In this document: in pieces, positions 53,738 to 63,482 of the stretch | How the letters are laid out: each line of letters starts with the position of its first letter | Numbering within the stretch: the stretch's first letter is position 1 | From: Thermoflavifilum sp. | GTDB taxonomy: Bacteria > Bacteroidota > Bacteroidia > Chitinophagales > Chitinophagaceae | Reading direction: 5' to 3' | Assembly: GCA_023511875.1 (NCBI GenBank) | Contig: JAIMAQ010000008.1 | Coordinates: 1-64,000, forward strand | Length of the DNA stretch: 64,000 nt | Notes under the pieces: generated by a model | Databases searched by the model: none | What the model was told of the DNA's origin: nothing | The model's input: only the letters and a program-made list of their open reading frames with translations | Translations under genes and position numbers: made by a program

Positions 53738-55261
53738 TTAAAGATTACCAGAATTACTGACAAATGCGATATAACGACTATCTGGCGACCAAGATGGTGT
53801 ATTTATCGTGCCTTGTCCACCATATACATAAGCAAGAACTTTAGGCTGCCCACCACCAATAGGCATCATACGAATATATACACGCTTATAAAATGGATGG
53901 TCATCGGCCTTTACATCTGGTAAATAAGATAAAAAGACTATCCATTGACCATCGGGTGAAATATGTGGAAACCAATTTTGAAATTCATCATGGGTGAGCT
54001 GTTCGGGTGAGTTGCCATCTGCATGCATACGCCATATTTGCATGTGACCCGAACGAACAGAATTGAAATAAATATATTTTCCATCTGGGCTATATTCTGG
54101 ACCATCATCGAGCCCGGGTGAAAAGGTCAACCGTTCTTCTTCCCCACCCTGCACGGAAATACGATAGATATCGAAATCATGATTTCTCTGGGCAGTGTAC
54201 ACCAGATATTGGCCGTCGGGCGACCAACCATGTAAGTAAGATGGCCCTTGAGGAGTAATCAATCGTGGTTGTCCGCCTGAAATAGGCATCACATAGATAT
54301 GTGAACGGTTATCTCCTTCGGGAGTGTTACTTATGCCTAGCCATTGTCCATCAAATGAAATGACATGGTCGTTATTGTTTTGTATGGCATTGCCTGAAGG
54401 AATGAGTTGCACTTGATGAGTGATTAAAGAAAAACGATACAATCGGCCGTCTTTGTTGAAAATAAGTGACTGCCCATTCTTGGTCCAATTCGGTGCTTGA
54501 ATGGATCCAGAATCGGTATGTACAATCCAACGATGCCCTGTAGCTATATCTAATATTTCCAAATAACTGCCTAAATAGTCATGATAAGGGATCAAACTTG
54601 CTGGTGCAGGACGAATGATGCGAACATTCCGAAAGATGGCTTGCTCATATGCATGCGCCTGGTGTGCACAGATAAATAATCCGGCATACACAGTATCTGG
54701 GAAATGCAGGCTATCTACCTCAACAGATTGCAGGGTATCTCCCCAACGAGCCGCAGAAAGAATAAACCGATTTCCAGATCTTTCTAATTGCAACACCCAT
54801 GCACTATCTTCTGGAATGGTTTGTTCTTGCGTAAGCCCATTATTTACCGATCGATATTGCAAAGAAATCAATCCATTGCCATGGGCCACTGCGCTTACTT
54901 GTGCCGAATGAGGATCTAGGCTTGTGAGCACCATCCAGCCGGCTTTTCGATGAGGTTCCTGGCTAGGATATGGCCAATATATCTCGGCTTGCAAAATAAA
55001 GTCTCCCGTTAATGGGGTAAACACATAATGAAAAGCATCGGTCTGTGCCCATGTATTATCACCAGAACCTTCCAGCCAATAGGTTTGCCCTATGGGGTTA
55101 TAAGCCGCATGACCTGGAAGCGCAACCGAACCCACATCTTGTTGTTCGGAAAATATGCCAATGGGCAATGATGTTTGTGCTGCAACTGGAAAGATAAAAG
55201 AGATCAAGATGCAAAGCAACGTATAATGCTTCATCAAAAGCAACATATAATACTTCATCAT
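53738..55261 (-). CDS. Secreted TolB-like beta-propeller protein
   Basis: The 507-aa product has a signal peptide, an N-terminal DUF1349/LamG-like sandwich (about 30-225) and a C-terminal WD40-like PD40 propeller (SFDGQWLGISNTPEGDN, SPDGQYLVYTAQRNHDFDIY, YSPDGKYIYFNSVRSGHMQI, SPDGQWIVFLSYLPDVKA). It resembles secreted TolB-like proteins of Bacteroidota but is not TolB of the Tol-Pal system. An alternative start at 55234 (MKHYTLLCILISFIFP) is likely the real signal start. It lies 23 bp upstream of the SGNH hydrolase gene. Confidence 0.78.
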   Translation of the reverse strand: MMKYYMLLLMKHYTLLCILISFIFPVAAQTSLPIGIFSEQQDVGSVALPGHAAYNPIGQTYWLEGSGDNTWAQTDAFHYVFTPLTGDFILQAEIYWPYPSQEPHRKAGWMVLTSLDPHSAQVSAVAHGNGLISLQYRSVNNGLTQEQTIPEDSAWVLQLERSGNRFILSAARWGDTLQSVEVDSLHFPDTVYAGLFICAHQAHAYEQAIFRNVRIIRPAPASLIPYHDYLGSYLEILDIATGHRWIVHTDSGSIQAPNWTKNGQSLIFNKDGRLYRFSLITHQVQLIPSGNAIQNNNDHVISFDGQWLGISNTPEGDNRSHIYVMPISGGQPRLITPQGPSYLHGWSPDGQYLVYTAQRNHDFDIYRISVQGGEEERLTFSPGLDDGPEYSPDGKYIYFNSVRSGHMQIWRMHADGNSPEQLTHDEFQNWFPHISPDGQWIVFLSYLPDVKADDHPFYKRVYIRMMPIGGGQPKVLAYVYGGQGTINTPSWSPDSRYIAFVSNSGNL

Positions 55262-55262
55262 A
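55215..55262 (-). repeat. 24-bp tandem duplication in the TolB-like signal region
   Basis: AGCAACGTATAATGCTTCAT (from 55215) and AGCAACATATAATACTTCAT (from 55239) are two copies in direct tandem, 24 bp apart. They give the repeated residues MKYYMLLL and MKHYTLLC, two ATG codons and two possible starts. Confidence 0.6.
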
Positions 55263-55326
55263 AATACAACAATCTACAGCACAAAATAGCAAAATTCACC
55301 ACGATATGCAAGTCATGAAAAAATAA

Positions 55327-55353
55327 AATAGGCCTTCGTGTAGAAGGCCTATT
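55327..55353 (-). terminator. Intrinsic terminator after the TPR gene
   Basis: AATAGGCCTTC (55327-55337) pairs perfectly over 11 bp with GAAGGCCTATT (55343-55353). On the minus strand it is followed by TTATTTTATTTTTTC. It ends the gyrA-TPR transcript. Confidence 0.85.
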
Positions 55354-55375
55354 CAAGAATAAAAACAAATTTAAC

Positions 55376-56635
55376 TTATTCGGCTTTACTATCGGCCTGA
55401 TCGTATTTGGCTTTTACTTCATTATATTTATCGGTTTCATTTTTTCGGGCATAAATCGCTTTTAGTCCAGAAAGTGCATTCTTATAAGCCAGCATTTCAT
55501 TTTGATTGAGTTTAGACTTAGCATCGAGAATATGATAAGTTTTATCTAAGTAAGGTAATGCCAGGTTGAGTAAGCTATCTTGGATATGTGCAATTTGTTG
55601 TGCTTTTTGCATTTCCTGTTGAGAAGATCCCAACTGTCCTAATTCTCTACCATATTTAGCAGCATTATTGTAATACAACAAGCCAAGATTGAAATTAGCG
55701 GGATAATCGTCGGGTTTGAGCGCAATAGCTTTTTTATACATGTCAATAGCTTTTTGTTCTAATTCCTGCGCATTTGCAGGTGGTGTAGTATCGTTACCTT
55801 GCTCATCGGTTGGATGTGCGAGATTATCGTAAATAATGGCTAAATTTAAGATCAGGTTATAGTTATCAGGATGTTGTTGTACTTCGTTTTCCAGCTTGCT
55901 GATCAACTCATTGGTCTTACCAGCTTTTTCATAGAGCTGAATTTCCAGATTATTAAAATTATCATTTGTAGGAAATAACTTTTTACCTTCCTCAGCAGTA
56001 GCCACAGCGCTATCAAACTGGTTACGATCCATATACATATTGGCGAGTGTGTAATACAGGTAAGGCTCTTTATCAAATCCAAGCTGGGCTGCTTTTTGAA
56101 AATAAGCAAATGCAGTATCTTCATGATGACTTTGAAGAGCTACGTATCCTGTATAGAATACCATTGCCGTGTCGGTAGGGATTGATCCCACACCTTTATC
56201 GTTTAAGAAACGAGCTATTTCCCAAGTACGCATAAATTTATCATATGCCGAATCGAATTTTTGTGTATTTACATCGGCATAAGCAGCATTACCCATCACT
56301 ACATAAATATCGCTTAGATTTTTAGACAAGGTCAATAAGATTTCTGGATCTTTGGGGCTAAGCTCTACGGCTTTTTGATAAGCTTCAAATGCTTTCCAGG
56401 CTTCTTGTGGATCTTTTTTTTCGGTGGCAATGGCGCCATGAATTTCGCCACTCAAATACCATGTTTTTCCTTGATTACCTGTTTTAGGGTCTTGCAAGGC
56501 TTGCTGGATATCGGTCAGGGCCTCATTGTAATTTTTATTTTTGAAAGCATCTTCGGCCTTTCTCACTAATTTATTTTGCGCAAAAGCCCAACCACTAAAT
56601 ACAAGTAAAAACAACACTAAAAAAGTTTTTTTCAT
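55376..56635 (-). CDS. Secreted tetratricopeptide-repeat protein
   Basis: The 419-aa product has a signal peptide (MKKTFLVLFLLVFSGWAFAQ) and several TPR units: KAEDAFKNKNYNEALTDIQQ, AFEAYQKAVELSPKDPEIL, AFAYFQKAAQLGFDKEPYL, DMYKKAIALKPDDYPANFN. It should act as a periplasmic or surface scaffold. The gene lies 83 bp after gyrA on the same strand. Its partner is unknown. Confidence 0.82.
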   Translation of the reverse strand: MKKTFLVLFLLVFSGWAFAQNKLVRKAEDAFKNKNYNEALTDIQQALQDPKTGNQGKTWYLSGEIHGAIATEKKDPQEAWKAFEAYQKAVELSPKDPEILLTLSKNLSDIYVVMGNAAYADVNTQKFDSAYDKFMRTWEIARFLNDKGVGSIPTDTAMVFYTGYVALQSHHEDTAFAYFQKAAQLGFDKEPYLYYTLANMYMDRNQFDSAVATAEEGKKLFPTNDNFNNLEIQLYEKAGKTNELISKLENEVQQHPDNYNLILNLAIIYDNLAHPTDEQGNDTTPPANAQELEQKAIDMYKKAIALKPDDYPANFNLGLLYYNNAAKYGRELGQLGSSQQEMQKAQQIAHIQDSLLNLALPYLDKTYHILDAKSKLNQNEMLAYKNALSGLKAIYARKNETDKYNEVKAKYDQADSKAE

Positions 56636-56718
56636 AATACAAGATATATTTAAGTTTCACAAATACGCTTGCAAAATACAAGATCATTCGCAAAAATGCA
56701 ATCTGGATTTTGTATATG

Positions 56719-59214
56719 CTATTTTGAATCTTCCAATTCCGTGCCATTGATGAGGTCTTCTTCCACTCGAGCAATAGAAGCTATTTCGTCGTGCTCATCG
56801 AGTTTGATCAATCTCACGCCTTGTGTAGCCCGGCCTGTTTCACGAATGTCAGACACAGGTGTACGTATGGTGATGCCCGATTTACAGATGATCATCAGGT
56901 CGTCGTCGACCGAGACGTCGAGTATACCCACCAGGGAACCCGTTTTGGAAGTAATGTGAATGGTTTTCACGCCTTTACCTCCTCTATTGGTGATTCGATA
57001 TTCGTCGATGGTGGTGCGTTTACCAAAGCCTTTTTCCGAGACCACCAATACATTTTTCCCTGTATCTTCTTTTTTCACACAAATCATTCCAATGACTTCG
57101 TCGTTTGCATCTTCAAGTGTGATCCCTCGTACTCCAATAGCTCCCCTACCGGTTTCGCGTACGGCCGTTTCTGGAAAGCGGATGGCTCTCCCAGTTTTCA
57201 CGGCGATCATCACATCGCAAGTGCCATCGGTAAGCTTGGCATCTAAGAGCTGATCACCTTCGTTGACGGTAATAGCAATAATACCGTTTTGACGCATGCG
57301 AGAAAAATCGACCAATGGTGATTTTTTAACGATCCCCTTTCGTGTACAAAATAAAATGTAATGGTTGTGGATATACTCTTCATTATCCAGATCTTTCACT
57401 GCGATAACGGCACGCACTCGGTCATCGGCCGATAGGTTGATGAGGTTCTGGATGGCTCGCCCTTTAGCCTGTCGCTCTCCTTCTGGAATTTCAAATACCC
57501 TAAGCCAATAGCATTTGCCTTTTTCGGTGAAAATGAGCATGGTGTCATGATTGGAGGCAACAAACAAGTGTTCGATGAAGTCTTCTTCTCGAGTTTTGCC
57601 ACCGGTAATGCCTCGCCCGCCTCGCCGTTGTTGTCGGTAATCGGAGAGAGAGGTGCGTTTAATGTAGCCAAGATGTGAAATGGTAATGACTACGGCTTCA
57701 TTGGCAATGACATCTTCGATGCGCATTTCCGTGGTGAGATACTGGATCTCTGTTTTGCGTTCATCGCCAAAACGCTCGCCTACTTCTTTCAGCTCATCTT
57801 TAATGATTTGCATGCGCAGGGGTTGGTTGGCAAGGACTTCTTTGAGGTAGGCAATTTGCTTCGATACTTCTTCGTGTTCTTGGCGAATTTTGTCGCGTTC
57901 CAATCCCGTGAGGCGTTGTAGACGTAATTCCAAAATGGCTTTGGCCTGCACTTCGGTGAGCTGAAACTGAGTCATCAAGCCGTTTTTAGCCGTTTCCGGG
58001 TCAGCCGATGAACGAATCAGGGCAATTACTTCATCTAAATGATCGAGTGCAATTAAGTATCCTTCTAAAATATGGGCACGCTTTTCGGCTTCACGAAGTT
58101 CAAACTGGCTGCGACGTACAACGACTTCATGCCTGAAGTCTACAAAAGCTTGAATGAGTTCTTTGATATTCATAAGCCGAGGCCGCCCGTGTAGCAAAGC
58201 CACGTTGTTTACCCCGTAAGATGTTTGCAGCTCAGTATGTTTGTACAGTTGGTTGATGATCACTTGGGGAATAGCATCGCGTCTCAAATCAATGACGAGC
58301 CGCACCCCTTCCCTGCCCGACTCGTCGCGCACATCGCTAATGCCTTCGATGACTTTATTGTTAACCAGCAAAGCAATTTTTTGATGCAGCTCGGCCTTGT
58401 TTACCTGATAGGGCAATTCATAAATGATGATTTGGTCTTTCCCATGTAGACCCGTCTCCACCCGAAGTTTACCCCTCACCACAACACGACCTCTACCCGT
58501 TTCAAAGGCTTGTTTCACTCCTTCATAGCCGTATATAATACCTCCTGTGGGAAAATCGGGGGCCTTGATATGTTGAATCAAACGATCAATAGTGATTGCT
58601 GGATCATCAATATAAGCCAGGCAAGCATCTACAATTTCGCGCAGGTTATGTGGTAAGATATTGGTGGCCATGCCCACAGCTATCCCAGAAGCCCCATTCA
58701 TAAGCAGCTGAGGAATGCGAGTAGGTAATACCGTGGGTTCTTTGAGGGTATCATCAAAATTATTGGTAAAATCAACCGTATCTTTTTCAATATCTTCTAG
58801 CATCGCCTCGGCAATGCGTTGCAAGCGGATCTCTGTATAACGCATAGCCGCTGGAGCATCGCCATCGAGCGAGCCAAAATTGCCATGGCCATCAATGAGG
58901 GGATAGCGCATGGTCCAGTCTTGAGCCATTCGCACTATGGCATCGTAAATCGCACTATCGCCATGCGGGTGATATTTACCCATCACCTCACCCACAATAC
59001 GGGCCGACTTTTTATACGGTTTATTGCTGTTGTTCCCCAATTCGTTCATGCCGTATAAGATGCGGCGTTGAACTGGCTTTAGTCCATCGCGCGCATCGGG
59101 AAGTGCACGGCTAACAATTACCGACATGGAATAGTCGATATACGCCGTTTTCATTTGCTCTTCAATATTGACCTTAATAATACGGCCCTGCTGACTTTCG
59201 GTTTGCTCTTCCAT
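56719..59214 (-). CDS. gyrA: DNA gyrase subunit A
   Basis: This subunit breaks and rejoins DNA. The catalytic Tyr is in [11 protein letters not shown], the quinolone-determining region is [19 protein letters not shown] with Ser and Asp at the positions where resistance changes are known, and the GyrA box [10 protein letters not shown] starts the C-terminal DNA-wrapping domain. Length (831 aa) is normal. GyrB is not in the window. A TAATTTTG element (59247-59240, minus strand) may be the promoter -7. Confidence 0.96.
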   Translation of the reverse strand: MEEQTESQQGRIIKVNIEEQMKTAYIDYSMSVIVSRALPDARDGLKPVQRRILYGMNELGNNSNKPYKKSARIVGEVMGKYHPHGDSAIYDAIVRMAQDWTMRYPLIDGHGNFGSLDGDAPAAMRYTEIRLQRIAEAMLEDIEKDTVDFTNNFDDTLKEPTVLPTRIPQLLMNGASGIAVGMATNILPHNLREIVDACLAYIDDPAITIDRLIQHIKAPDFPTGGIIYGYEGVKQAFETGRGRVVVRGKLRVETGLHGKDQIIIYELPYQVNKAELHQKIALLVNNKVIEGISDVRDESGREGVRLVIDLRRDAIPQVIINQLYKHTELQTSYGVNNVALLHGRPRLMNIKELIQAFVDFRHEVVVRRSQFELREAEKRAHILEGYLIALDHLDEVIALIRSSADPETAKNGLMTQFQLTEVQAKAILELRLQRLTGLERDKIRQEHEEVSKQIAYLKEVLANQPLRMQIIKDELKEVGERFGDERKTEIQYLTTEMRIEDVIANEAVVITISHLGYIKRTSLSDYRQQRRGGRGITGGKTREEDFIEHLFVASNHDTMLIFTEKGKCYWLRVFEIPEGERQAKGRAIQNLINLSADDRVRAVIAVKDLDNEEYIHNHYILFCTRKGIVKKSPLVDFSRMRQNGIIAITVNEGDQLLDAKLTDGTCDVMIAVKTGRAIRFPETAVRETGRGAIGVRGITLEDANDEVIGMICVKKEDTGKNVLVVSEKGFGKRTTIDEYRITNRGGKGVKTIHITSKTGSLVGILDVSVDDDLMIICKSGITIRTPVSDIRETGRATQGVRLIKLDEHDEIASIARVEEDLINGTELEDSK

Positions 59215-59239
59215 GGTAATGTGTTCTGGTAAAATCGCA

Positions 59240-59247
59240 CAAAATTA
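59240..59247 (-). promoter_or_regulatory. Possible gyrA -7 element
   Basis: TAATTTTG on the minus strand matches TAnnTTTG and would start transcription about 19 bp before the gyrA ATG. No TTTG is seen at the correct -33 spacing. Confidence 0.35.
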
Positions 59248-59592
59248 GCGTATTCTTTCGGCAAGTCGTTGGAAAAAACCGCAACAAAAGCATCTAGCCG
59301 AGCAGAAATACTCATTCAACATTTTTTCGTATATACTGAGATCATTACATACGAATAGTTTTGCATGATTCTTGTTTTATATGGGTAGGTAACTGATTAC
59401 AAGAGCTTACTTAGCTGAAAAGATGAGCGATCTGGCAAGTGATTGAAAAGAAATATAGATATTTGCTCTGCCAGATTTCAACTCTGCCTCAGATCGTTAT
59501 CGCTAATTCACCTACAAAGTCCCACACACCATTTTCTAGAGTTGGCAATCAACTCCAAGAAATCTAGGTGTAGACGTTAAAAATCATGAGTT
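59248..59592. other. Divergent intergenic region with an inverted repeat
   Basis: No ORF is supported between gyrA and the saccharopine-dehydrogenase-like gene. ATCTGGCA and TGCCAGAT (about 59430-59437 and 59480-59487) form an 8-bp inverted repeat, and GAGTTG/CAACTC a shorter one near 59540. A TAGTTTTG element (59356-59363) may be a -7 box for the plus strand, which would leave a long 5' untranslated region. Confidence 0.4.
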
Positions 59593-60948
59593 ATGTCTTT
59601 ATTTCAATCGAGAACTAGGCAAATCCTGTTGTTTGGGGCAGGAAAATCTTCCACCTACTTGATCAATTACTTACTCGAGCATGCACCCAAAGAGAAATGG
59701 CATCTCACGGTGATTGATTACAACATCATGGCTGCTCGAGAAAAAATTGGTCGCTCGTTTTATGCTACAGCCGATGCATTTGACGTCAATGTAGCCCAGG
59801 ATGCTCTGGAAATGTATCTGGAAAGAGCCGATATAGTGATCTCTTTATTGCCCCCATCTCTACATGGCATTATTGCCGAGCAATGTTTGCTCTTCAAAAA
59901 ACCTTTGCTTACGGCTTCTTATGTAGACGAGCAAGCCCAAACGCTTGCAGAAAAAATACAGGATGCCGGTATTTTATTTTTGTACGAAATGGGGCTCGAT
60001 CCGGGTATCGACCATATGTCGGCCATGAAATTGATTCATTCCATTCAGCGTAAGGGTGGCGATGTGCTGTCGTTTGCTTCTTATTGTGGTGGACTGATTT
60101 CCCCAGATAGCGACGATAATCCTTGGGCCTACAAAATTTCCTGGAATCCCAAAAACATCGTTCGGGCTGGTAAGGGAGGAGCTGTATATCGAGAAAATGG
60201 TAGCAACATAGAAATTCCTTACACTGAATTGTTTGACTGGTGTGGTAAGCACGAAATAGAGGTCCCTGGCGTGGGCAAGCTGGCCTATTATCCCAATAGA
60301 GACTCATTAAAATATTTAAAATATTATGGGTTGGATGATATTCGTGATTTTCAAAGAGCCACTTTGCGCTATCCAGCTTTTTGTGAAGGCTGGCAGGCCC
60401 TTATTAAGCTAGGCCTCACTGCAGAATCGCCTCATTTGCCCACCGATGGAATCAGCTATCGCGCCTGGCTGGCGAATTATTTAGGCTTCACTTCGACGGA
60501 AAACCTCGAAGAATCAGTTGCTCAACGATTGAGCGTGAAGCCCCAGGCCCGCGTGATGCGTCAATTGAAATACTTGGGTTGGTTTGATAATACGCCAATT
60601 AATTTAGGTACCATCACGCCCATTGAGTTGCTTCAATACCTCATCGAAAAAAAACTTGCCTTGAAGCCTTCCGATAAAGACCTCGTAGTGATGATGCATG
60701 ATGTGGTATTCGAAAGAAAACATATTCAAACGCGCATAAAAAGTTATCTGATCGTTGAAGGCGAAGATGCTACCCATACAGCCATGGCCAAAACAGTTGG
60801 ACTACCCTTGGCCATAGCCACTCGGCTGATCTTGAATGGAAAGATTCGTTTAAAAGGATTGCATATTCCCGTGCACCCGGAGATTTATCAACCTGTGTTG
60901 AAAGAATTAGAGGAATATGGTATTCGCTTCGAGGAAAGCTACGACTGA
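59593..60948 (+). CDS. Saccharopine dehydrogenase family protein
   Basis: The 451-aa protein has an N-terminal Rossmann fold (ILLFGAGKSSTYLINYLLEH), the family's EMGLDPGIDHMSAMKLIHSI and the C-terminal YLIVEGEDATHTAMAKTVGL. Members form or cleave saccharopine-like adducts, or work as lysine-6-dehydrogenase-like enzymes. Lysine-pathway partners are not next to it, so the substrate is open. It overlaps the end of the convergent sirtuin gene by 10 bp. Confidence 0.9.
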   Translation: MSLFQSRTRQILLFGAGKSSTYLINYLLEHAPKEKWHLTVIDYNIMAAREKIGRSFYATADAFDVNVAQDALEMYLERADIVISLLPPSLHGIIAEQCLLFKKPLLTASYVDEQAQTLAEKIQDAGILFLYEMGLDPGIDHMSAMKLIHSIQRKGGDVLSFASYCGGLISPDSDDNPWAYKISWNPKNIVRAGKGGAVYRENGSNIEIPYTELFDWCGKHEIEVPGVGKLAYYPNRDSLKYLKYYGLDDIRDFQRATLRYPAFCEGWQALIKLGLTAESPHLPTDGISYRAWLANYLGFTSTENLEESVAQRLSVKPQARVMRQLKYLGWFDNTPINLGTITPIELLQYLIEKKLALKPSDKDLVVMMHDVVFERKHIQTRIKSYLIVEGEDATHTAMAKTVGLPLAIATRLILNGKIRLKGLHIPVHPEIYQPVLKELEEYGIRFEESYD

Positions 60949-61649
60949 GCCATGCGCTTGACTTCCTGGGCGAGAATAGCTACTCCTACTGTGGCTGGCT
61001 GCTCTATGCATCGCCAGTGGGGATTGAATTCAATATCGGGAATCCTTCGGTCAATGATAAATATGGGCACTTCAGGTTTAATTTCACCCAAATGAAATAA
61101 AAGTCCAGCTGCCGGATAAACCTGCAACGAGCTACCGATCACGGCAAACACATCGGCCTGAGCCACCCATTCCAGCGCTTTCGACATAGCCGGTACTGGC
61201 TCACCAAACCATACCACATGTGGGCGCAACTGTACACCATCTTCTGCTACATCGCCCATATGCATATCTCCTTTGATCTCATAGACGAGTTGGGGATTAA
61301 GACTGCTGCGCATTTTGAAAATTTCACCATGCAAATGCAATACTCGAGTAGACCCAGCACGCTCGTGGAGATCATCTATATTCTGGGTTATGATATACAC
61401 ATCTACCACATCTTCCAGCTCGGCCAATTGGCGATGGGCTGCATTGGGTTGTGCTTGCATCACCTCGCGGCGACGCATATTATAAAAATCTAACACTAAT
61501 TGTGGATTACGCTGCCAAGCTTCTGGTGTAGCCACTTCCTCTATCCGGTATCCTTCCCATAACCCACCTGCATCGCGAAAAGTTTTCAATCCACTCTCTG
61601 CGCTGATGCCTGCTCCTGTTAGGACGACAAGCTTTAACCGGGTTTGCAT
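60939..61649 (-). CDS. cobB: NAD-dependent protein deacylase (sirtuin), zinc-cysteine-free type
   Basis: The 236-aa protein has GAGISAESGLKTFRDAGGLW, TQNIDDLHERAGS and the catalytic His in LHLHGEIFKMR. YNMR (FYNMRRREV) matches the YxxR acyl-pocket motif of SIRT5/CobB enzymes that remove succinyl or malonyl groups. The usual four zinc-binding cysteines are absent after the catalytic His. VIGSSLQVYPAAGLLF is the conserved C-terminal NAD part. The gene is 24 bp downstream of the EVE-domain gene. Confidence 0.9.
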   Translation of the reverse strand: MQTRLKLVVLTGAGISAESGLKTFRDAGGLWEGYRIEEVATPEAWQRNPQLVLDFYNMRRREVMQAQPNAAHRQLAELEDVVDVYIITQNIDDLHERAGSTRVLHLHGEIFKMRSSLNPQLVYEIKGDMHMGDVAEDGVQLRPHVVWFGEPVPAMSKALEWVAQADVFAVIGSSLQVYPAAGLLFHLGEIKPEVPIFIIDRRIPDIEFNPHWRCIEQPATVGVAILAQEVKRMAQS

Positions 61650-61673
61650 AACGTTCTGGTTTTGGCATTCACC

Positions 61674-62090
61674 TTACGATTCACGCACACCACCCAATGA
61701 TAATATTGCCTGCCATTCACTTTCGGTGACAGGACAAACTGAGAGCCGAGGTTGCCGCAGCAAAGCCAAATGACGCAAGCGAGGATCGGCCTTCATTTCA
61801 GCCAGGCTCACCGGCTTGGGCAAAGGCCTCACGGGTTCCAAATCCACAGCCACCCAGCGCGAGTCGTCTGACGTAGGATCGGGATAAGCCGTGCGTATCA
61901 CCCTGGCTATCCCCACAATTGCCAATCCTTCGTTGCTATGGTAAAAAAAGACTTCATCTCCTTTTTGCATGGCTTGTAGATTGTTTCTAGCCTGATAGTT
62001 TCGCACACCATCCCAGCAGGTAGATCCGTCTTGAACAAATTGCTCCCAAGAATACACAAAAGGTTCAGACTTGACTAACCATTTTGCCAT
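61674..62090 (-). CDS. EVE-domain protein (thymocyte nuclear protein 1-like)
   Basis: The 138-aa protein shows the EVE family pattern: WLVKSEPFVYSWEQFVQDG, WDGVRNYQARNNLQAMQKGD, VFFYHSNEGLAIVGIARV, ending near LSVCPVTESEWQAIL. EVE folds are PUA-like and bind modified bases in DNA or RNA. In bacteria some act in restriction, but stand-alone copies like this one are usually housekeeping. Function here is inferred. Confidence 0.9.
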   Translation of the reverse strand: MAKWLVKSEPFVYSWEQFVQDGSTCWDGVRNYQARNNLQAMQKGDEVFFYHSNEGLAIVGIARVIRTAYPDPTSDDSRWVAVDLEPVRPLPKPVSLAEMKADPRLRHLALLRQPRLSVCPVTESEWQAILSLGGVRES

Positions 62091-62130
62091 AATAAAGTAG
62101 AATAATCATAATACAGTAGAATAATTTGGA

Positions 62131-62853
62131 TTACCAGCCTGAGGCTAAAACATCGGCCACGTGCATGACTTGAAGGGAAAGCTGCCGATGTCGAATGATG
62201 CCCTCGAGATGCATCAAGCACGATAAGTCGGTAGAAATCAGATATTGCGCCCCAGTAGCTATAGCGTGATCTAGCTTTTGCTCACCCATACCTAGAGAAA
62301 TCGGGGCAAATTTTACGGCAAAGGTTCCTCCAAAGCCACAACAAGTTTCTCGATCTTCCATTTCAATCAAACGCAATCCTCTAACATGAGCCAGCAATTC
62401 ACGTGGGCCGTCTTTGATTTGACATTCACGCAGCGCTGCACATGAATCGTGATAAGTAGCTATCCCATGGAGCTCTGCTCCGAAATCGGTAACATGCAAT
62501 ACTTTAGTCAAAAACTCGGTAAATTCAAATAAGTTTTGACGAAGCCATTTCACCTCATTGTGCTGTGCAGAGTTTTCAAACAATCGAGCATAGTAATTTC
62601 TCACAAAACCCGTACACGATGCACTGGGGGCAACGATATAATCGGATGTATGAAAATCACGCAAAAATTTTTGGGCTACGGCTTTAGCTTCATCCCAATA
62701 ACCAGCATTAAAAGCAGGCTGCCCACAGCAGGTTTGCTCTGGGTTGTAATGTACTTCACAACCAGCTTTTTCGAGCACTTTCACCATGTTAAAACCCGTT
62801 TCAGGATAAATTTGATCTACAAAACAGGGAATAAAAAGCTGTACGCGAGTCAT
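62131..62853 (-). CDS. LutA/YkgE-like (Fe-S)-binding CCG-domain oxidoreductase subunit
   Basis: I set the start at 62853 (MTRVQLFIPCFVDQIYPETG), the usual N-terminus of this family; the product is 240 aa. Two CCG domains are visible: CCGQPAFNAGYWDEA and CCGFGGTFAVKF, with a lone CFVDQ and SCAALRE. LutA-type proteins carry electrons in L-lactate utilisation with LutB and LutC. Those partners are not adjacent, so the link to lactate is tentative. Confidence 0.88.
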   Translation of the reverse strand: MTRVQLFIPCFVDQIYPETGFNMVKVLEKAGCEVHYNPEQTCCGQPAFNAGYWDEAKAVAQKFLRDFHTSDYIVAPSASCTGFVRNYYARLFENSAQHNEVKWLRQNLFEFTEFLTKVLHVTDFGAELHGIATYHDSCAALRECQIKDGPRELLAHVRGLRLIEMEDRETCCGFGGTFAVKFAPISLGMGEQKLDHAIATGAQYLISTDLSCLMHLEGIIRHRQLSLQVMHVADVLASGW

Positions 62854-62932
62854 GATAGACAAAAATAAGAGTGCTCCACACAAAATGCATCCTGCTGTAT
62901 TCGGGTATGCAAGCATCGTAGCAGCAGCTCGT

Positions 62933-63415
62933 TCATCGCTGCCATTGTCGCTTTTGGTGGATAAGCTTCAGCGCTGCTATCGCCGCTTCTTCACCTTTAT
63001 GCCCATGCGAGCCACCCGCACGTGCTTTGGCCTGATCTACACTGTTTACCGTAAGCACACCAAAAATGATAGGGGCAGGCAAGACTACGTTTAAGGCTCC
63101 AATACCCTGGGTTACAGCCTGACAAACATATTCAAAATGCGGAGTTTCTCCCCGAATGACACAACCCAAAGCTATGATGGCTTCTGGCTGAAATCGCTCG
63201 AATACCTGCCTACACCCGTACGGCAGTTCAAACGCCCCCGGCACCTGCATCTTTTCAATATCAATCACCCCATGTTGCACCAACATGCGCTCACACCCTC
63301 TCACCAACTCGTCTACGATAAAAGCATTCCATTCGGTGTGCACAATGCCTACTACACCTTCTTCTACAATAGGAATGGATGCAGGATCTAAAAAGCGTTC
63401 GTTGTGTATCGACAT
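62933..63415 (-). CDS. ribH: 6,7-dimethyl-8-ribityllumazine synthase
   Basis: The enzyme makes the riboflavin precursor lumazine. VHTEWNAFIVDELVRG, MQVPGAFELPYGCRQVFER, IALGCVIRGETPHFEYV (catalytic His) and GVLTVNSVDQAKARAGG are the family blocks. The length (160 aa) is standard. It follows the TPR gene by 67 bp on the same strand, an arrangement I recall as common in Bacteroidota. Confidence 0.95.
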   Translation of the reverse strand: MSIHNERFLDPASIPIVEEGVVGIVHTEWNAFIVDELVRGCERMLVQHGVIDIEKMQVPGAFELPYGCRQVFERFQPEAIIALGCVIRGETPHFEYVCQAVTQGIGALNVVLPAPIIFGVLTVNSVDQAKARAGGSHGHKGEEAAIAALKLIHQKRQWQR

Positions 63416-63482
63416 GTATAGATCTTCGGCTAGTAACCCTTTCGCTTCAACAAATCAGATGATAATGCTCCAACTCTTTTGC

